DNA of 64,000 bases, from contig NZ_CP098604.1 in assembly GCF_024499015.1 (NCBI RefSeq), positions 1,054,001 through 1,118,000 on the forward strand, given 5' to 3'. The position numbers were made by a program, and so were the translations under genes. This DNA is from Xanthomonas hortorum pv. pelargonii. Lineage in GTDB: Bacteria > Pseudomonadota > Gammaproteobacteria > Xanthomonadales > Xanthomonadaceae. Below are positions 8,849 through 17,407 of this stretch, one piece after another (within the stretch, counting starts at the first letter, position 1; each line of letters opens with the position of its first letter). The notes under the pieces were generated by a model, which was not told the DNA's origin, did no database searches, and saw nothing but the letters and a program-made list of their open reading frames with translations.

Positions 8849-11272
8849 TCAACGCAACACCCGAAAGCGCACCTGCGTCCAGGCGCCATCGCTAGCCAAT
8901 GCCGTCAACGTATGCGCGCCCACTTCTTCAAAATCGCGTTGAAATCCCTGCCGGCCATTGGTCTGTGCGATCCAGCGGCCGTCCAGCAACCAGTCGATGC
9001 GCGCGTCGCTGCCCAATGCGCGTAATTGCAAGCGCACCGGCCGCGCGGTGGCGTTGGCGCGTGCCAGCGTGGCGCGATCGCTCAGGCCGTCGATGCGCAG
9101 CACGCCACCACCGGTCATGCGCCCATCGGGCAGGCAGTCCGGCGCGAGCAGCGGCAATTGCGCGGCACCGCGTTCGGCTGCGCTGAGCCAGGGCGAGACC
9201 AGTGCCGGCCAACGCGCCAACGTGCGTGGCTCGCGCTGATGCGGCTGGCTGCACTCCTGCGACAACCGCTGACCGCTGCGCGCATCCACATCGAAGTGCA
9301 GCTGGCCGCTCTGCCATAACCGCGCATCGCGTTCGGCGAAGGTGGGCGGTACTGCGCCATCGAGTGCGTACGCTTCGGCACGTCGCGCGCACTGCGCCGG
9401 TGGCGTGCGATCGGCGGCACCACCAAGCGGCCAGCAGATCTCCAAGGCCTGCACATTGGCCGGCATCGGCACTGGCGCGCTATCGCCGGCACTGCGCGGC
9501 AACGCATCGATGACTTCGAACATCAGCGGCAGCGCGGTGACCGCACCGTACTGGCCCGGCAGCGGTGTGCCGTCCGGGCGCCCCACCCACACCCCGACCG
9601 TGTAACGGCGCGTGCCGCCGATCGCCCACGCATCGCGGTAGCCGTAACTGGTGCCGGTTTTCCACGCCACACCCGGGCGCGCGGCGGTGTCGAAAGTGTC
9701 GCTGCCATACCCGGGGCGCGGATTGCTTTGCAAAATCTCGCGCACGATCCAGGCCGCACCCGGCGACATCAGCCGGCGCTCGATGCGCGCATCCTCTGGC
9801 GTGTAGCGCACGTGCCCGGCAATCCCGCCGCGATTGAGCGCAGCAAATGCGCCCACCAGTTCCTGCAATTGCGCACCGGTGCCGCCCAGAATCAATGCAA
9901 GCGACGGCGTGCTGCCATGTGCAAACCGCAGCCCGATCCCGGCATTGGACAGCCGCGCAGCAAAGCGTGCCGGGCCGATACGATCGAGCAGATCCACCGC
10001 CGGTACGTTCAAGGAGAGCCGCAACGCGGTGGCTGCGCTCACCGGCCCGTTGAAGGCCGCATCGAAATTGCCGGGCCGATAACTGCCAAAGCTCTGCGGC
10101 GCATCCACCAACAAGCTTTCCGAATGGATCAACCCATCGTCCAACGCCATGCCGTACAGAAACGGCTTGAGGGTGGAACCGGGCGAGCGCCAGGCTTGCA
10201 CCATGTCCACATGCCCCAGCCGCTTGCGATCGCCGAAGCTGGCCGACCCCACATACGCACGCGCTTCCATCGTCGCGTTGTCCACCACCAGCAAGGCGGC
10301 CGAGGTGCGCTCGGGCAATTGCGAAAAATATGTAGCCACGCGTTCTTCCAGCGTGCGCTGCAGTTCCACATCCAGCGTGGTGACCATGCGCGCCGCACGC
10401 GGTTGCGCGCTGTGCAAGCGCTGCGCGAGCAAGGCCGCATGCAAGGGCGGTTTGAGCGAGCGCGTGACCACCGGTTCGATCCGCGCATCGTCCACCTGCG
10501 CGCGCGACCACACGCCCAGTTCCACCATGCGATCGAGCACCTTGTCGCGTGCACGTTGCGCAGCTTCCGGATGGCGATCCGGGCGCAGGCGGCTTGGCGA
10601 TTGTGGCAGCACCGCCAGCAATGCGGCCTCGGCCTGCGACAAGGCCTTGGCCGGTTTGCCCAGGTACGCCCAACTGGCCGCTTCCACACCTTCAATGGTG
10701 CCACCGTAGGGCGCGCGCTCCAGATACAACGTGAGAATCTCGCGCTTGCTCAAGTGCGCTTCCAGCTGCAGCGCGCGCAACAACTGCTTGGCCTTGCCCC
10801 ACGGCGTGCGCGTATGCGGATCCAGGATGCGTGCCACCTGCATGGTCAGCGTCGAACCGCCGGAGACGATGCGCCCCTGCCCGACCCACTGCGCGCCAGC
10901 ACGCAATAGCCCCCACGGATTGACCCCGGGATGGCGCCAGAACCAGCGGTCTTCGTAATTCAGCAGCGCCTGCAGATACAGCGGCGACACGCTCTGCGGC
11001 GTGGCCGGATAGCGCCACACGCCATTGCGATCGGCGAATGCACGCAACGGCGTACCGTCGCGTGCGACCACAAGCGTGGAGGTGTCGCGCGACTTGGGCA
11101 GCGGCAGCGGAAAAGCCAGGTCCAGCACCAGCACGGCAGACAACAGTGCCACGGCGCTCCAGCGCAGCCACGTCAACCAACGGCGGTGGCCGCGTTGGGC
11201 CACATCATGAGTGCCAGCGACGCGTTCCTGCGTCCTCTCGGTCCTTGCCTGCGCTTGCTGCTGCTCATCCAT
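8849..11272 (-). CDS. pbpC: Penicillin-binding protein 1C
   Basis: Bifunctional class A peptidoglycan synthase, about 807 residues. A single membrane anchor (about 32-50) is followed by the GT51 glycosyltransferase domain (ALLNYEDRWFWRHPGV, SGGSTLTMQVARI), the transpeptidase domain with the SxxK serine in RSPGSTLKPF, an SLN motif and KTGTSYG, and the family's C-terminal PBP1C beta-sandwich domain. The ATG at 11272 gives a short cytosolic tail; ATG or GTG codons up to 11326 are also open. pbpC is normally paired with the alpha-2-macroglobulin gene yfhM; here that gene is 6 kb away. Confidence 0.95.
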   Translation of the reverse strand: MDEQQQAQARTERTQERVAGTHDVAQRGHRRWLTWLRWSAVALLSAVLVLDLAFPLPLPKSRDTSTLVVARDGTPLRAFADRNGVWRYPATPQSVSPLYLQALLNYEDRWFWRHPGVNPWGLLRAGAQWVGQGRIVSGGSTLTMQVARILDPHTRTPWGKAKQLLRALQLEAHLSKREILTLYLERAPYGGTIEGVEAASWAYLGKPAKALSQAEAALLAVLPQSPSRLRPDRHPEAAQRARDKVLDRMVELGVWSRAQVDDARIEPVVTRSLKPPLHAALLAQRLHSAQPRAARMVTTLDVELQRTLEERVATYFSQLPERTSAALLVVDNATMEARAYVGSASFGDRKRLGHVDMVQAWRSPGSTLKPFLYGMALDDGLIHSESLLVDAPQSFGSYRPGNFDAAFNGPVSAATALRLSLNVPAVDLLDRIGPARFAARLSNAGIGLRFAHGSTPSLALILGGTGAQLQELVGAFAALNRGGIAGHVRYTPEDARIERRLMSPGAAWIVREILQSNPRPGYGSDTFDTAARPGVAWKTGTSYGYRDAWAIGGTRRYTVGVWVGRPDGTPLPGQYGAVTALPLMFEVIDALPRSAGDSAPVPMPANVQALEICWPLGGAADRTPPAQCARRAEAYALDGAVPPTFAERDARLWQSGQLHFDVDARSGQRLSQECSQPHQREPRTLARWPALVSPWLSAAERGAAQLPLLAPDCLPDGRMTGGGVLRIDGLSDRATLARANATARPVRLQLRALGSDARIDWLLDGRWIAQTNGRQGFQRDFEEVGAHTLTALASDGAWTQVRFRVLR

Positions 11273-11376
11273 CTTGCGAAGCATGCAGGGCAAAACACAT
11301 TTCGGCCACTCTTGCGCGCCGCGCATCGGGTGATCAGCTCACCTGCGCACTCCTGAATGACGTAATGACGAACGCG

Positions 11377-12153
11377 CTAGCTTGCAACGTCCGCACGCAG
11401 CGAGCGAGGCGGCGTTACAAACAGCCGCAGCAATCCCATCGTCAGGAATACGGCAGATAGCCGCAATGCCATGCCGAGCCAGCCACTGGCGGCCGAATCG
11501 GACACCGCAAAGACCGTCCAGGCTGCATTGAGCGAGACATGCAGCACCCAGCCGCTCCAGATCGTGTAGCCGTCCTGCGCATCCACAATGGCAAACAGCA
11601 GCGCTCCGATGCCGGTGATGGCGAAGATCAATAAGGCGTCGCCGCCTCCGCCGCCTGCCCCCAGCCAATGCACGCCGCCGAACACAACGGCTTGTACCAA
11701 CGCGGCGATCGCCGGACGCCAGGCCAACGCGCGGCAGGCAAAGATGAAGCCGAAACCACGAAAGACGATTTCTTCGGCCAGCGGAAACAGCAGCGCCAGC
11801 CACAGCAGGCCAAGCAGATCGCCGGTGCCGACCGAGGTGGATTGCGTCCATAGCCCAAGCCAGCACGGCAGTGTGGCCAACAGCGTCAGCGCCGGGCCGC
11901 GTAAGCCGTTCCAACGCAGCCCCAGACGCGCTGCGATCTCGCCTGGCGTACCAGGACGCAGCAAGGCCGCTGCAACGAGCACGACCACCACGCTAAGCAG
12001 ATTGTCGGCAATCCCGCCGCCGTAGGGCACGGGAATCTTGGGGATAGGCAGGCCGACGAGCTTGGCCACGTCGCGCACCTGCAGTGCGATCAGCAGTACC
12101 AATAACCAGACAAGATGCTTGGTGAATCGGCGCTGCGGCATATCGAGCGGCAT
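11377..12153 (-). CDS. CPBP-family intramembrane metalloprotease
   Basis: A 258-residue multi-pass membrane protein of the CAAX/CPBP (Abi) family. The glutamate pair and arginine of motif 1 are visible in [10 protein letters not shown], motif 2 histidine in VFGGVHWLG, and the motif 3 H and N in LHVSLNAAW, all expected within membrane helices. In bacteria such proteases are mostly uncharacterised; some give bacteriocin self-immunity. The gene stands alone between pbpC and the phosphodiesterase gene. The substrate cannot be inferred. Confidence 0.85.
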   Translation of the reverse strand: MPLDMPQRRFTKHLVWLLVLLIALQVRDVAKLVGLPIPKIPVPYGGGIADNLLSVVVVLVAAALLRPGTPGEIAARLGLRWNGLRGPALTLLATLPCWLGLWTQSTSVGTGDLLGLLWLALLFPLAEEIVFRGFGFIFACRALAWRPAIAALVQAVVFGGVHWLGAGGGGGDALLIFAITGIGALLFAIVDAQDGYTIWSGWVLHVSLNAAWTVFAVSDSAASGWLGMALRLSAVFLTMGLLRLFVTPPRSLRADVAS

Positions 12154-12302
12154 GCAGACGTCCTTGCGTGCAGAGGCGCTGACTATAACGGCGGCGGCGA
12201 GATCGCCGCAGTGTCATGGGTCATGCATGCCGTGCGACGCCAGCCGTCTCCGCGGCGCGTCTGCCGCTTGCACCGGCTGCAGCATGCAGCCTTGTAGCGC
12301 GC

Positions 12303-13250
12303 TTAGCGCTTCTCCAACGTGGCGCGATAGCGCAACAAGGCTTCCGGCGCATCGGTCTGGATGATCGACACGCCATCGCGGTACAAGCGGCCCCACACCT
12401 TGTCCGGGTCGCGCTCGGCATCGGCGTCGCCGCCGTAGCCGGCAATGAAGCCTTCCCACAGCGAGTTGACCATCAGCCGTACGTTGTGCGCCTTGCTCAC
12501 GGCGACCAATGCCGGTAACTGCGCTGCCGACATCTTGGGCAACTCGAACGCGGCCGGATGCGCGTTACGTGTCTGCGCGGTGGCGATCGCGGCCAGATCG
12601 GCATTGCCATGCGCGTTGATCAGGATCGGGAAGAAATACACCTTGTCGAACGGCAGCATTGCGGCCAGCGGCGGCGTAGCAATGCCGGCTTCGGCCTTGA
12701 CGATCACTTGATGCTGCATGCCGGCACGGGCAACCGCATCGACCACCTGCACGTAGATCGCATCCTTGACGTCCAGATTGAGCAGGATATGGCCCTTGGA
12801 CCTGGCCAGCATCTGATCGAGCGTGACCACGCGTTGATCGGTCAGCGGTGCCTGCGCGCCACCTTCGTCGCTGCGCAGGCGCAGCTTTTGCAAGTCGGCC
12901 AAGGTCAGCTCGGACGGTTTGCCGGTGCCGTCGGTGGTGCGGTCCACGGTGGCGTCGTGCAGCATCACCAGGGTGCCGTCGGCGGCACGCCGCACATCGG
13001 TTTCCATCACATCGGCGCCGATGGTGATGCAGCGCTCAAGCGCGGCCAGCGAGTTTTCTGGTGCGGTGTCTTTGAAGCCGTGCTCCGGTGCCGGTGCGTG
13101 GCAACCGCGATGCGCCACCACTACGATGCCGCCGTTTGGATTGGTCAGCCGGGCCTGGATCGCGGCGACACCGGTGGGCGCTGCGGTTGCAGTGGTGGCG
13201 AGCGCCACGCACAGCATCGCCGCAAGTGTGGCAACAGAACGTAATGTCAT
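12303..13250 (-). CDS. Secreted glycerophosphodiester phosphodiesterase
   Basis: A 315-residue GDPD-family enzyme with a cleavable signal peptide (about 1-23, ending ATATAA), hence periplasmic. Catalytic features are visible: VVAHRGC, APENSL, the metal-binding ETDV and MLHDATVDRTTDG. It should release glycerol-3-phosphate from deacylated phospholipids or a related phosphodiester. It follows the large TonB receptor on the same strand at about 160 bp, so the pair may import and process a phosphorus-containing substrate; that link is inference from position. Confidence 0.9.
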   Translation of the reverse strand: MTLRSVATLAAMLCVALATTATAAPTGVAAIQARLTNPNGGIVVVAHRGCHAPAPEHGFKDTAPENSLAALERCITIGADVMETDVRRAADGTLVMLHDATVDRTTDGTGKPSELTLADLQKLRLRSDEGGAQAPLTDQRVVTLDQMLARSKGHILLNLDVKDAIYVQVVDAVARAGMQHQVIVKAEAGIATPPLAAMLPFDKVYFFPILINAHGNADLAAIATAQTRNAHPAAFELPKMSAAQLPALVAVSKAHNVRLMVNSLWEGFIAGYGGDADAERDPDKVWGRLYRDGVSIIQTDAPEALLRYRATLEKR

Positions 13251-13413
13251 CGAATAACTCCGCTTGAATGTGATTGACAGAATGACAGCGCTTCGTCGGG
13301 CGGCGCGGCCAATGCGTGATGCACGCTGCGGCAGCTAGCGCGCGTGCGCTGCACGACCACCACTGCGCCGGTACTCACACCTAACGACCGCTCGCGACGC
13401 GTCTTCGCCATGC

Positions 13414-16400
13414 TTAAAACGTCGGCGTAAAGCGCAGACCGAACCAATAGGTGGTGGGCACCGAGTAACTGTCCTTGAGCAGATTCTGCCCGGGACCGGT
13501 CACGCTGGTGATGCGGCTGTGGGTGAGGTTGCTGACCTGGCCGATCAGGCTGAGCTGTTTGCTGATCGCATAAGTCGCAGTGAAATCCAGCTGCGAGCGC
13601 GGCGACCAGTACAGATCCTGCCAATCGATATTGCTGACGATGGCACGCAAGGCTTTGCCCTGACGGTTGTAGGCTGCGCGCAACTCCAGACCGCCGGTGT
13701 TGTAGAACAGCGTGGCATTGGCAGTGTAGTCCGGCTGGCCGACCAGGTTGTCGAGCTTGCGCTCGCGCTGGGCCACGTTGCTGCCGCTGCCGACGCTGTA
13801 GGGCACATCCAGGCTGCCATCGAGCACCGCGAAGTTCGCACTGAAACCGACACCGCTCAGCCACGGCGCGAGCGGTGCCAGGGTGTTGACTATGCCGTTG
13901 AATTCCACCCCGCGGATGCGCGCCTTGGCGGCATTGGCCGGCGTGCTGATCAGCGCGTTGGCGTAGGTGGTGCCGTCGAAGGTGAAGCTGTCGGTGCGCG
14001 AGAGCGTAAAGATCTCGTCCTGGATGCGCTTGTCGAACACGGCCGTAGACGCGAACGCATCGAAATCGCCGGGCAGCCGCCATTCCAGCGACAGGTCCCG
14101 GTTATTGGACACGCGCGGCTTGATGTCCGGGTTGCCGATGGTGACGGTGACGCCTTGCGCATTCGGGTTGCCGGCATCGGCAGTGTTGACGAAGCCGATC
14201 GAGGTGCGCGCTGCATAGGCATCGTACGGCGGGCGACCGAGCGTGCGGCTGGCACCGGCGCGCAGGTCGAGTGCGTCGGTGAGGTGGTAAGTCATGATCG
14301 CCGAGGGCAGCAGATAGTCGTAGTCCGCATTGGTCGGATTATCGACATACACGTAGCGATTGGTGGCGGTGTCGAGCTGCCGCTGGCGGCCGACCGTGTT
14401 GAGCTTGGTGCTGTCGAAATGCAGGCCGCCCTGCACGTTGAAACGCTCGCTGCGATAGCTGACCAGGCCGTAGCTGCCGAAGGTTTTTTCGGTATGGGTG
14501 AAGTTGTCTTGATTGCTGAAAGCCTGCTGGTCGGTGCTGTTGAATGCGCTCAGCGGTGTCGCAGCCAACGCGCGATTGGCCTTGTCCGGATCGATGGTGA
14601 GCAGGTTCAGGCCGGCATAGCGCATCGGCGCCCTGCCGGTGCCTGCCACATCGGCCAGGCCGAACGCCGGCGCGCTGGTGTTGGGCTGATATTCGACCCG
14701 ATAGATGTCGTAGGACGGTTTGTCGGTGGTGTACGACACGCCTGCCGCAAAGCCGATGCCCTGATCGCTTTCGCCCTGGTTGAAGCCGTAATCGAGCCGG
14801 CCGGTGAGGATGCGATCGGCCGCAGTGCGTTTATAGTCCGGGCGCCAGTACGACAGGCTGTAGTTGTCCAGGTTGTTGTAGGCCTGCGGCGATACCCCGA
14901 AGCGCTGATCGAAGCCGGAGGTGTCGTAATTGAACGCGTAGTTGGGCGTGGCATTGATGGTCACCCCACTGCCGGTCTGGCCCACCGGCACGGGCGCCGC
15001 GCGGGTGATGCCGGTGGCGTACTTGATCATGCGGATCGGCTCGTCGTAGGTCGCATCCGACCACGCACCGCGTGCAGAAAACTGCTGCCGATCGGTGGGC
15101 CGCCAGATCGTGCCCAACTGCGCCACCTTGGTGCGCGTGGTGACGATCTGGTTGGAATAGCCCACCTCGATATCGCCACCGGGATAGCTGCCGGAGGTGG
15201 CAGTCTGATTGAACACCTGGCCACGGTTGCGCGGGTCGATGAGGACCTCGTTGCGCTGCATGTTGTCCTTGAAATAGTAGTAGCCGGCCATCGCATAGGC
15301 TTCCAGCGCAGCACTGGGATGCACCTCGAACTTGCCAGTGACGCCATAACGGTCGCGCTGATTCTGCACGTACCAATACTTGTCCTGTTGCGGCACTGCC
15401 CAGCCATTGCCCAGGTTGGCACCGGTCTGCAGCACGCCGTTGTTGTCGTAGAACCCGTAGTGCACCGTGTCGGTGGTCATATGGGTTTCGGTGTAGCTGC
15501 TCAGCGTCTGGTAATTGGCCGACAGCGTGAAGCCGTATTGCTGCTCGCTACCGAAGGTGCGGCTGCCGGTGGCGTTCAAGCGATAGCCGGGGTCGTCCTG
15601 ATCGCGCGGCTTGCCGACATCGTTGGCGTGGCCGAGCGCGGCTTCGGCGCTGAAGAAGGGCTTGCCGCCGTTTTCGAACGCGCTGCGCGTCTTGAGGTTG
15701 ATCGCCCCGCCCGTGGCATTGGGATCCAGATCGGGCGTAAACGTCTTGACCACCTGCAACTCGCTGACCATCGACGCCGGCAACAAATCCAGACGCACGC
15801 CGCGGGTGATCGAGCCGAGCGTGCCGTTCGGCGTGCCGGGCGAGGCGATGGTCAGCCCATCGATGGTGACGTTGTTGTAAGACGGACCCAGGCCACGCAA
15901 GACCGGTGTGGCCGCTTCGTCGCGCGGGTGCTCGTTGTCGGTCGCCGGCAATACCGACAAACCGGGCACGCGGCGTAATGCTTCGACGATGGTGCTGTCT
16001 GGCAAGGCGCGCACATCGGTGGCGCTGATGACGTCGGTGATATTGGTTGCTGCGCGCTTGCTTTCCACCGCGGCGGCGTTGGCACGACGCACGCCGGTGA
16101 CCTGCATGGCATCGAGGGTCTGCACACCGGTTTTGGTAGTGGGCGGTGCGTCGGCGTTGGTTACTTCGCCTTGTGCCGATGTTGCCGATGAAGGCGATGC
16201 AGCAGGATCTACGGAATCTGTAGATGCATCCGGCGACGATGGAGAACGTTGCTTTGCCGTCGCAACTTCAGCATCGGACGTGGTTGCCTCTTCAGTATTA
16301 GCCGTAGCTGTATCTCTAGGTGTAGGTGTAGGTGTAGGTGTAGGTGTAGGTGTAGGTGTAGGTGTAGGTGTAGGTGTAGGTGTAGGTGTAGGTGCAACTA

Positions 16401-16572
16401 CACTCGCTGATGCGCTCGCAGTCGTAGCCATAGCTGCAGAAGACGTTTGAGCTGCGGCGTCGGCCGGCATCGCTGCACGCTCGTTGGCGCAGGCCTGCGA
16501 AGCTGGCGAACATGCCGCAATGGCCACGGCGAGAACGGACAAGTGCAAACGGTACGAATCGGAGCGCTGCAT
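13414..16572 (-). CDS. TonB-dependent outer-membrane receptor with Thr-Pro repeat linker
   Basis: A 1052-residue outer-membrane receptor. The ATG at 16572 is chosen because it gives a signal peptide (about 1-29); upstream sequence in frame is repeat-derived. Residues after the signal form a low-complexity region containing a run of Thr-Pro pairs encoded by 13 hexamers. Then come the plug domain (DAMQVTGVRR, ALRRVPGLSV, PVLRGLGPSYNNVTIDG) and the barrel, ending in an aromatic residue (TPTF). Such receptors import large ligands using TonB energy. The ligand is unknown; the phosphodiesterase gene downstream suggests a phosphorylated compound. The unusually long N-terminal extension before the TonB box is the oddity. 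Confidence 0.92.
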   Translation of the reverse strand: MQRSDSYRLHLSVLAVAIAACSPASQACANERAAMPADAAAQTSSAAMATTASASASVVAPTPTPTPTPTPTPTPTPTPTPTPTPRDTATANTEEATTSDAEVATAKQRSPSSPDASTDSVDPAASPSSATSAQGEVTNADAPPTTKTGVQTLDAMQVTGVRRANAAAVESKRAATNITDVISATDVRALPDSTIVEALRRVPGLSVLPATDNEHPRDEAATPVLRGLGPSYNNVTIDGLTIASPGTPNGTLGSITRGVRLDLLPASMVSELQVVKTFTPDLDPNATGGAINLKTRSAFENGGKPFFSAEAALGHANDVGKPRDQDDPGYRLNATGSRTFGSEQQYGFTLSANYQTLSSYTETHMTTDTVHYGFYDNNGVLQTGANLGNGWAVPQQDKYWYVQNQRDRYGVTGKFEVHPSAALEAYAMAGYYYFKDNMQRNEVLIDPRNRGQVFNQTATSGSYPGGDIEVGYSNQIVTTRTKVAQLGTIWRPTDRQQFSARGAWSDATYDEPIRMIKYATGITRAAPVPVGQTGSGVTINATPNYAFNYDTSGFDQRFGVSPQAYNNLDNYSLSYWRPDYKRTAADRILTGRLDYGFNQGESDQGIGFAAGVSYTTDKPSYDIYRVEYQPNTSAPAFGLADVAGTGRAPMRYAGLNLLTIDPDKANRALAATPLSAFNSTDQQAFSNQDNFTHTEKTFGSYGLVSYRSERFNVQGGLHFDSTKLNTVGRQRQLDTATNRYVYVDNPTNADYDYLLPSAIMTYHLTDALDLRAGASRTLGRPPYDAYAARTSIGFVNTADAGNPNAQGVTVTIGNPDIKPRVSNNRDLSLEWRLPGDFDAFASTAVFDKRIQDEIFTLSRTDSFTFDGTTYANALISTPANAAKARIRGVEFNGIVNTLAPLAPWLSGVGFSANFAVLDGSLDVPYSVGSGSNVAQRERKLDNLVGQPDYTANATLFYNTGGLELRAAYNRQGKALRAIVSNIDWQDLYWSPRSQLDFTATYAISKQLSLIGQVSNLTHSRITSVTGPGQNLLKDSYSVPTTYWFGLRFTPTF
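16317..16394. repeat. Hexanucleotide tandem repeat (TAGGTG)13 inside TonB receptor gene
   Basis: Thirteen perfect head-to-tail copies of a 6-bp unit, read on the coding strand as ACACCT, giving Thr-Pro pairs. Because the unit is two codons, gain or loss of copies changes linker length without breaking the frame. Confidence 0.97.
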
Positions 16573-16723
16573 GGAATCCCGTAAGTCGCGCAGCAAGGAC
16601 GCCGCGCCTGTAAGAAAGCACGCCACCGTAGCCAGTAAAAATGACCCTTGCGTGTCGCTTGCATCGCACTGAAAAGACACTGCGCAGTGATGTCTCCATA
16701 TGCGAAGCAGCAGTTTTGCTGGC

Positions 16724-16790
16724 GTAGGAGCGCGCTTGCGCGCGATGAGGCTTCCCCGGTGATGCCAATCGCGCGCAAGCGCGCTCCTAC
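16724..16790. repeat. REP/BIME inverted pair downstream of RAYT (copy 3)
   Basis: Arms GTAGGAGCGCGCTTGCGCGC and its near-perfect reverse complement, with a spacer containing TTCCCCGGTGATGCC. It overlaps the last codons of the RAYT gene and lies just upstream of the TonB receptor. Confidence 0.9.
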
Positions 16791-17290
16791 GGCAGCCAGA
16801 GTGCATCCCAGAATGGATAATCGCCGACCCTTTCAACCAGTCCAGCGCGCAGCGGATTGGCGATAAGGTAGCGAGCCACGCTGCGCAGATCGTCTTCCTT
16901 GCGCAAGGCACGGTCGTGGTAGGCACGCGCCCAAACCGCCTCGCGCATCCCGCGTTGCCTGTTGACCGCACGCGTGCTGGCTGCCTTCATGCATGACACC
17001 GTTCGCGCCAGTGGCGTCACATCTCCCAACTGCACCAGCCAATGGACATGGTCCGGCATCAGTACCCAAGCAAGTAACGTGGCATCTTCCGGCAGCGCGG
17101 CGATGAATGCGCGGCACGCCGACGCGGCCAGCTGAAAATCGTCGAACACACGTCGCCGCTGGCAGGTTGTGACGGTGAGTAGATAGCAGCAATTTGCAAG
17201 CGAGCGCCGGCCGCGACGTAGCGCACGATGTCCTGGTGAAATAGAGCTGAGCATCGATACATTCTGGCCCACCCATGCAAACGCTTGCAT
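16787..17290 (-). CDS. REP-associated tyrosine transposase (RAYT)
   Basis: A 167-residue Y1 (HUH) transposase-like protein. The HUH metal-binding motif is present as MPDHVHWL, and the C-terminal half has the RAYT pattern with a tyrosine in WARAYHDRALR, followed by YLIANPLRAGLV. Family members cut and join REP palindromes, and are thought to spread them without being ordinary insertion sequences. Here the gene is bracketed by REP inverted pairs within about 45 bp on each side, the standard RAYT arrangement. The start may be an internal ATG (17254). Confidence 0.92.
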   Translation of the reverse strand: MQAFAWVGQNVSMLSSISPGHRALRRGRRSLANCCYLLTVTTCQRRRVFDDFQLAASACRAFIAALPEDATLLAWVLMPDHVHWLVQLGDVTPLARTVSCMKAASTRAVNRQRGMREAVWARAYHDRALRKEDDLRSVARYLIANPLRAGLVERVGDYPFWDALWLP

Positions 17291-17330
17291 CGGAGTCGGA
17301 TGCTCGGGTCGGTGAGAAAACTCCCGAAAC

Positions 17331-17398
17331 GTAGGAGCGCGCTTGCGCGCGATGGGGCATTACCGGGAAAGCCTCATCGCGCGCGAGCGCGCTCCTGC
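17331..17398. repeat. REP/BIME inverted pair upstream of RAYT (copy 4)
   Basis: Left arm GTAGGAGCGCGCTTGCGCGC, spacer with GGGCATTACCGGGAAAGC, right arm ending GCGCTCCTGC (one change). Between the RAYT gene and the end of the alpha-2-macroglobulin gene. Confidence 0.9.
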
Positions 17399-17407
17399 AT
17401 TGATCTC

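Noticed and set aside
8454..8895. Several 60-110-codon open frames within the 8.5-kb repeats
   Set aside because: They are translations of the palindromic repeat, recur at 22.7 and 23.1 kb in step with it, and have no coding features.
13519..15978. An 819-codon open frame on the plus strand opposite the TonB receptor
   Set aside because: High-GC antisense shadow: its sequence is Ala/Val/Gly/Arg-rich without domains, and the minus strand encodes a clear receptor.
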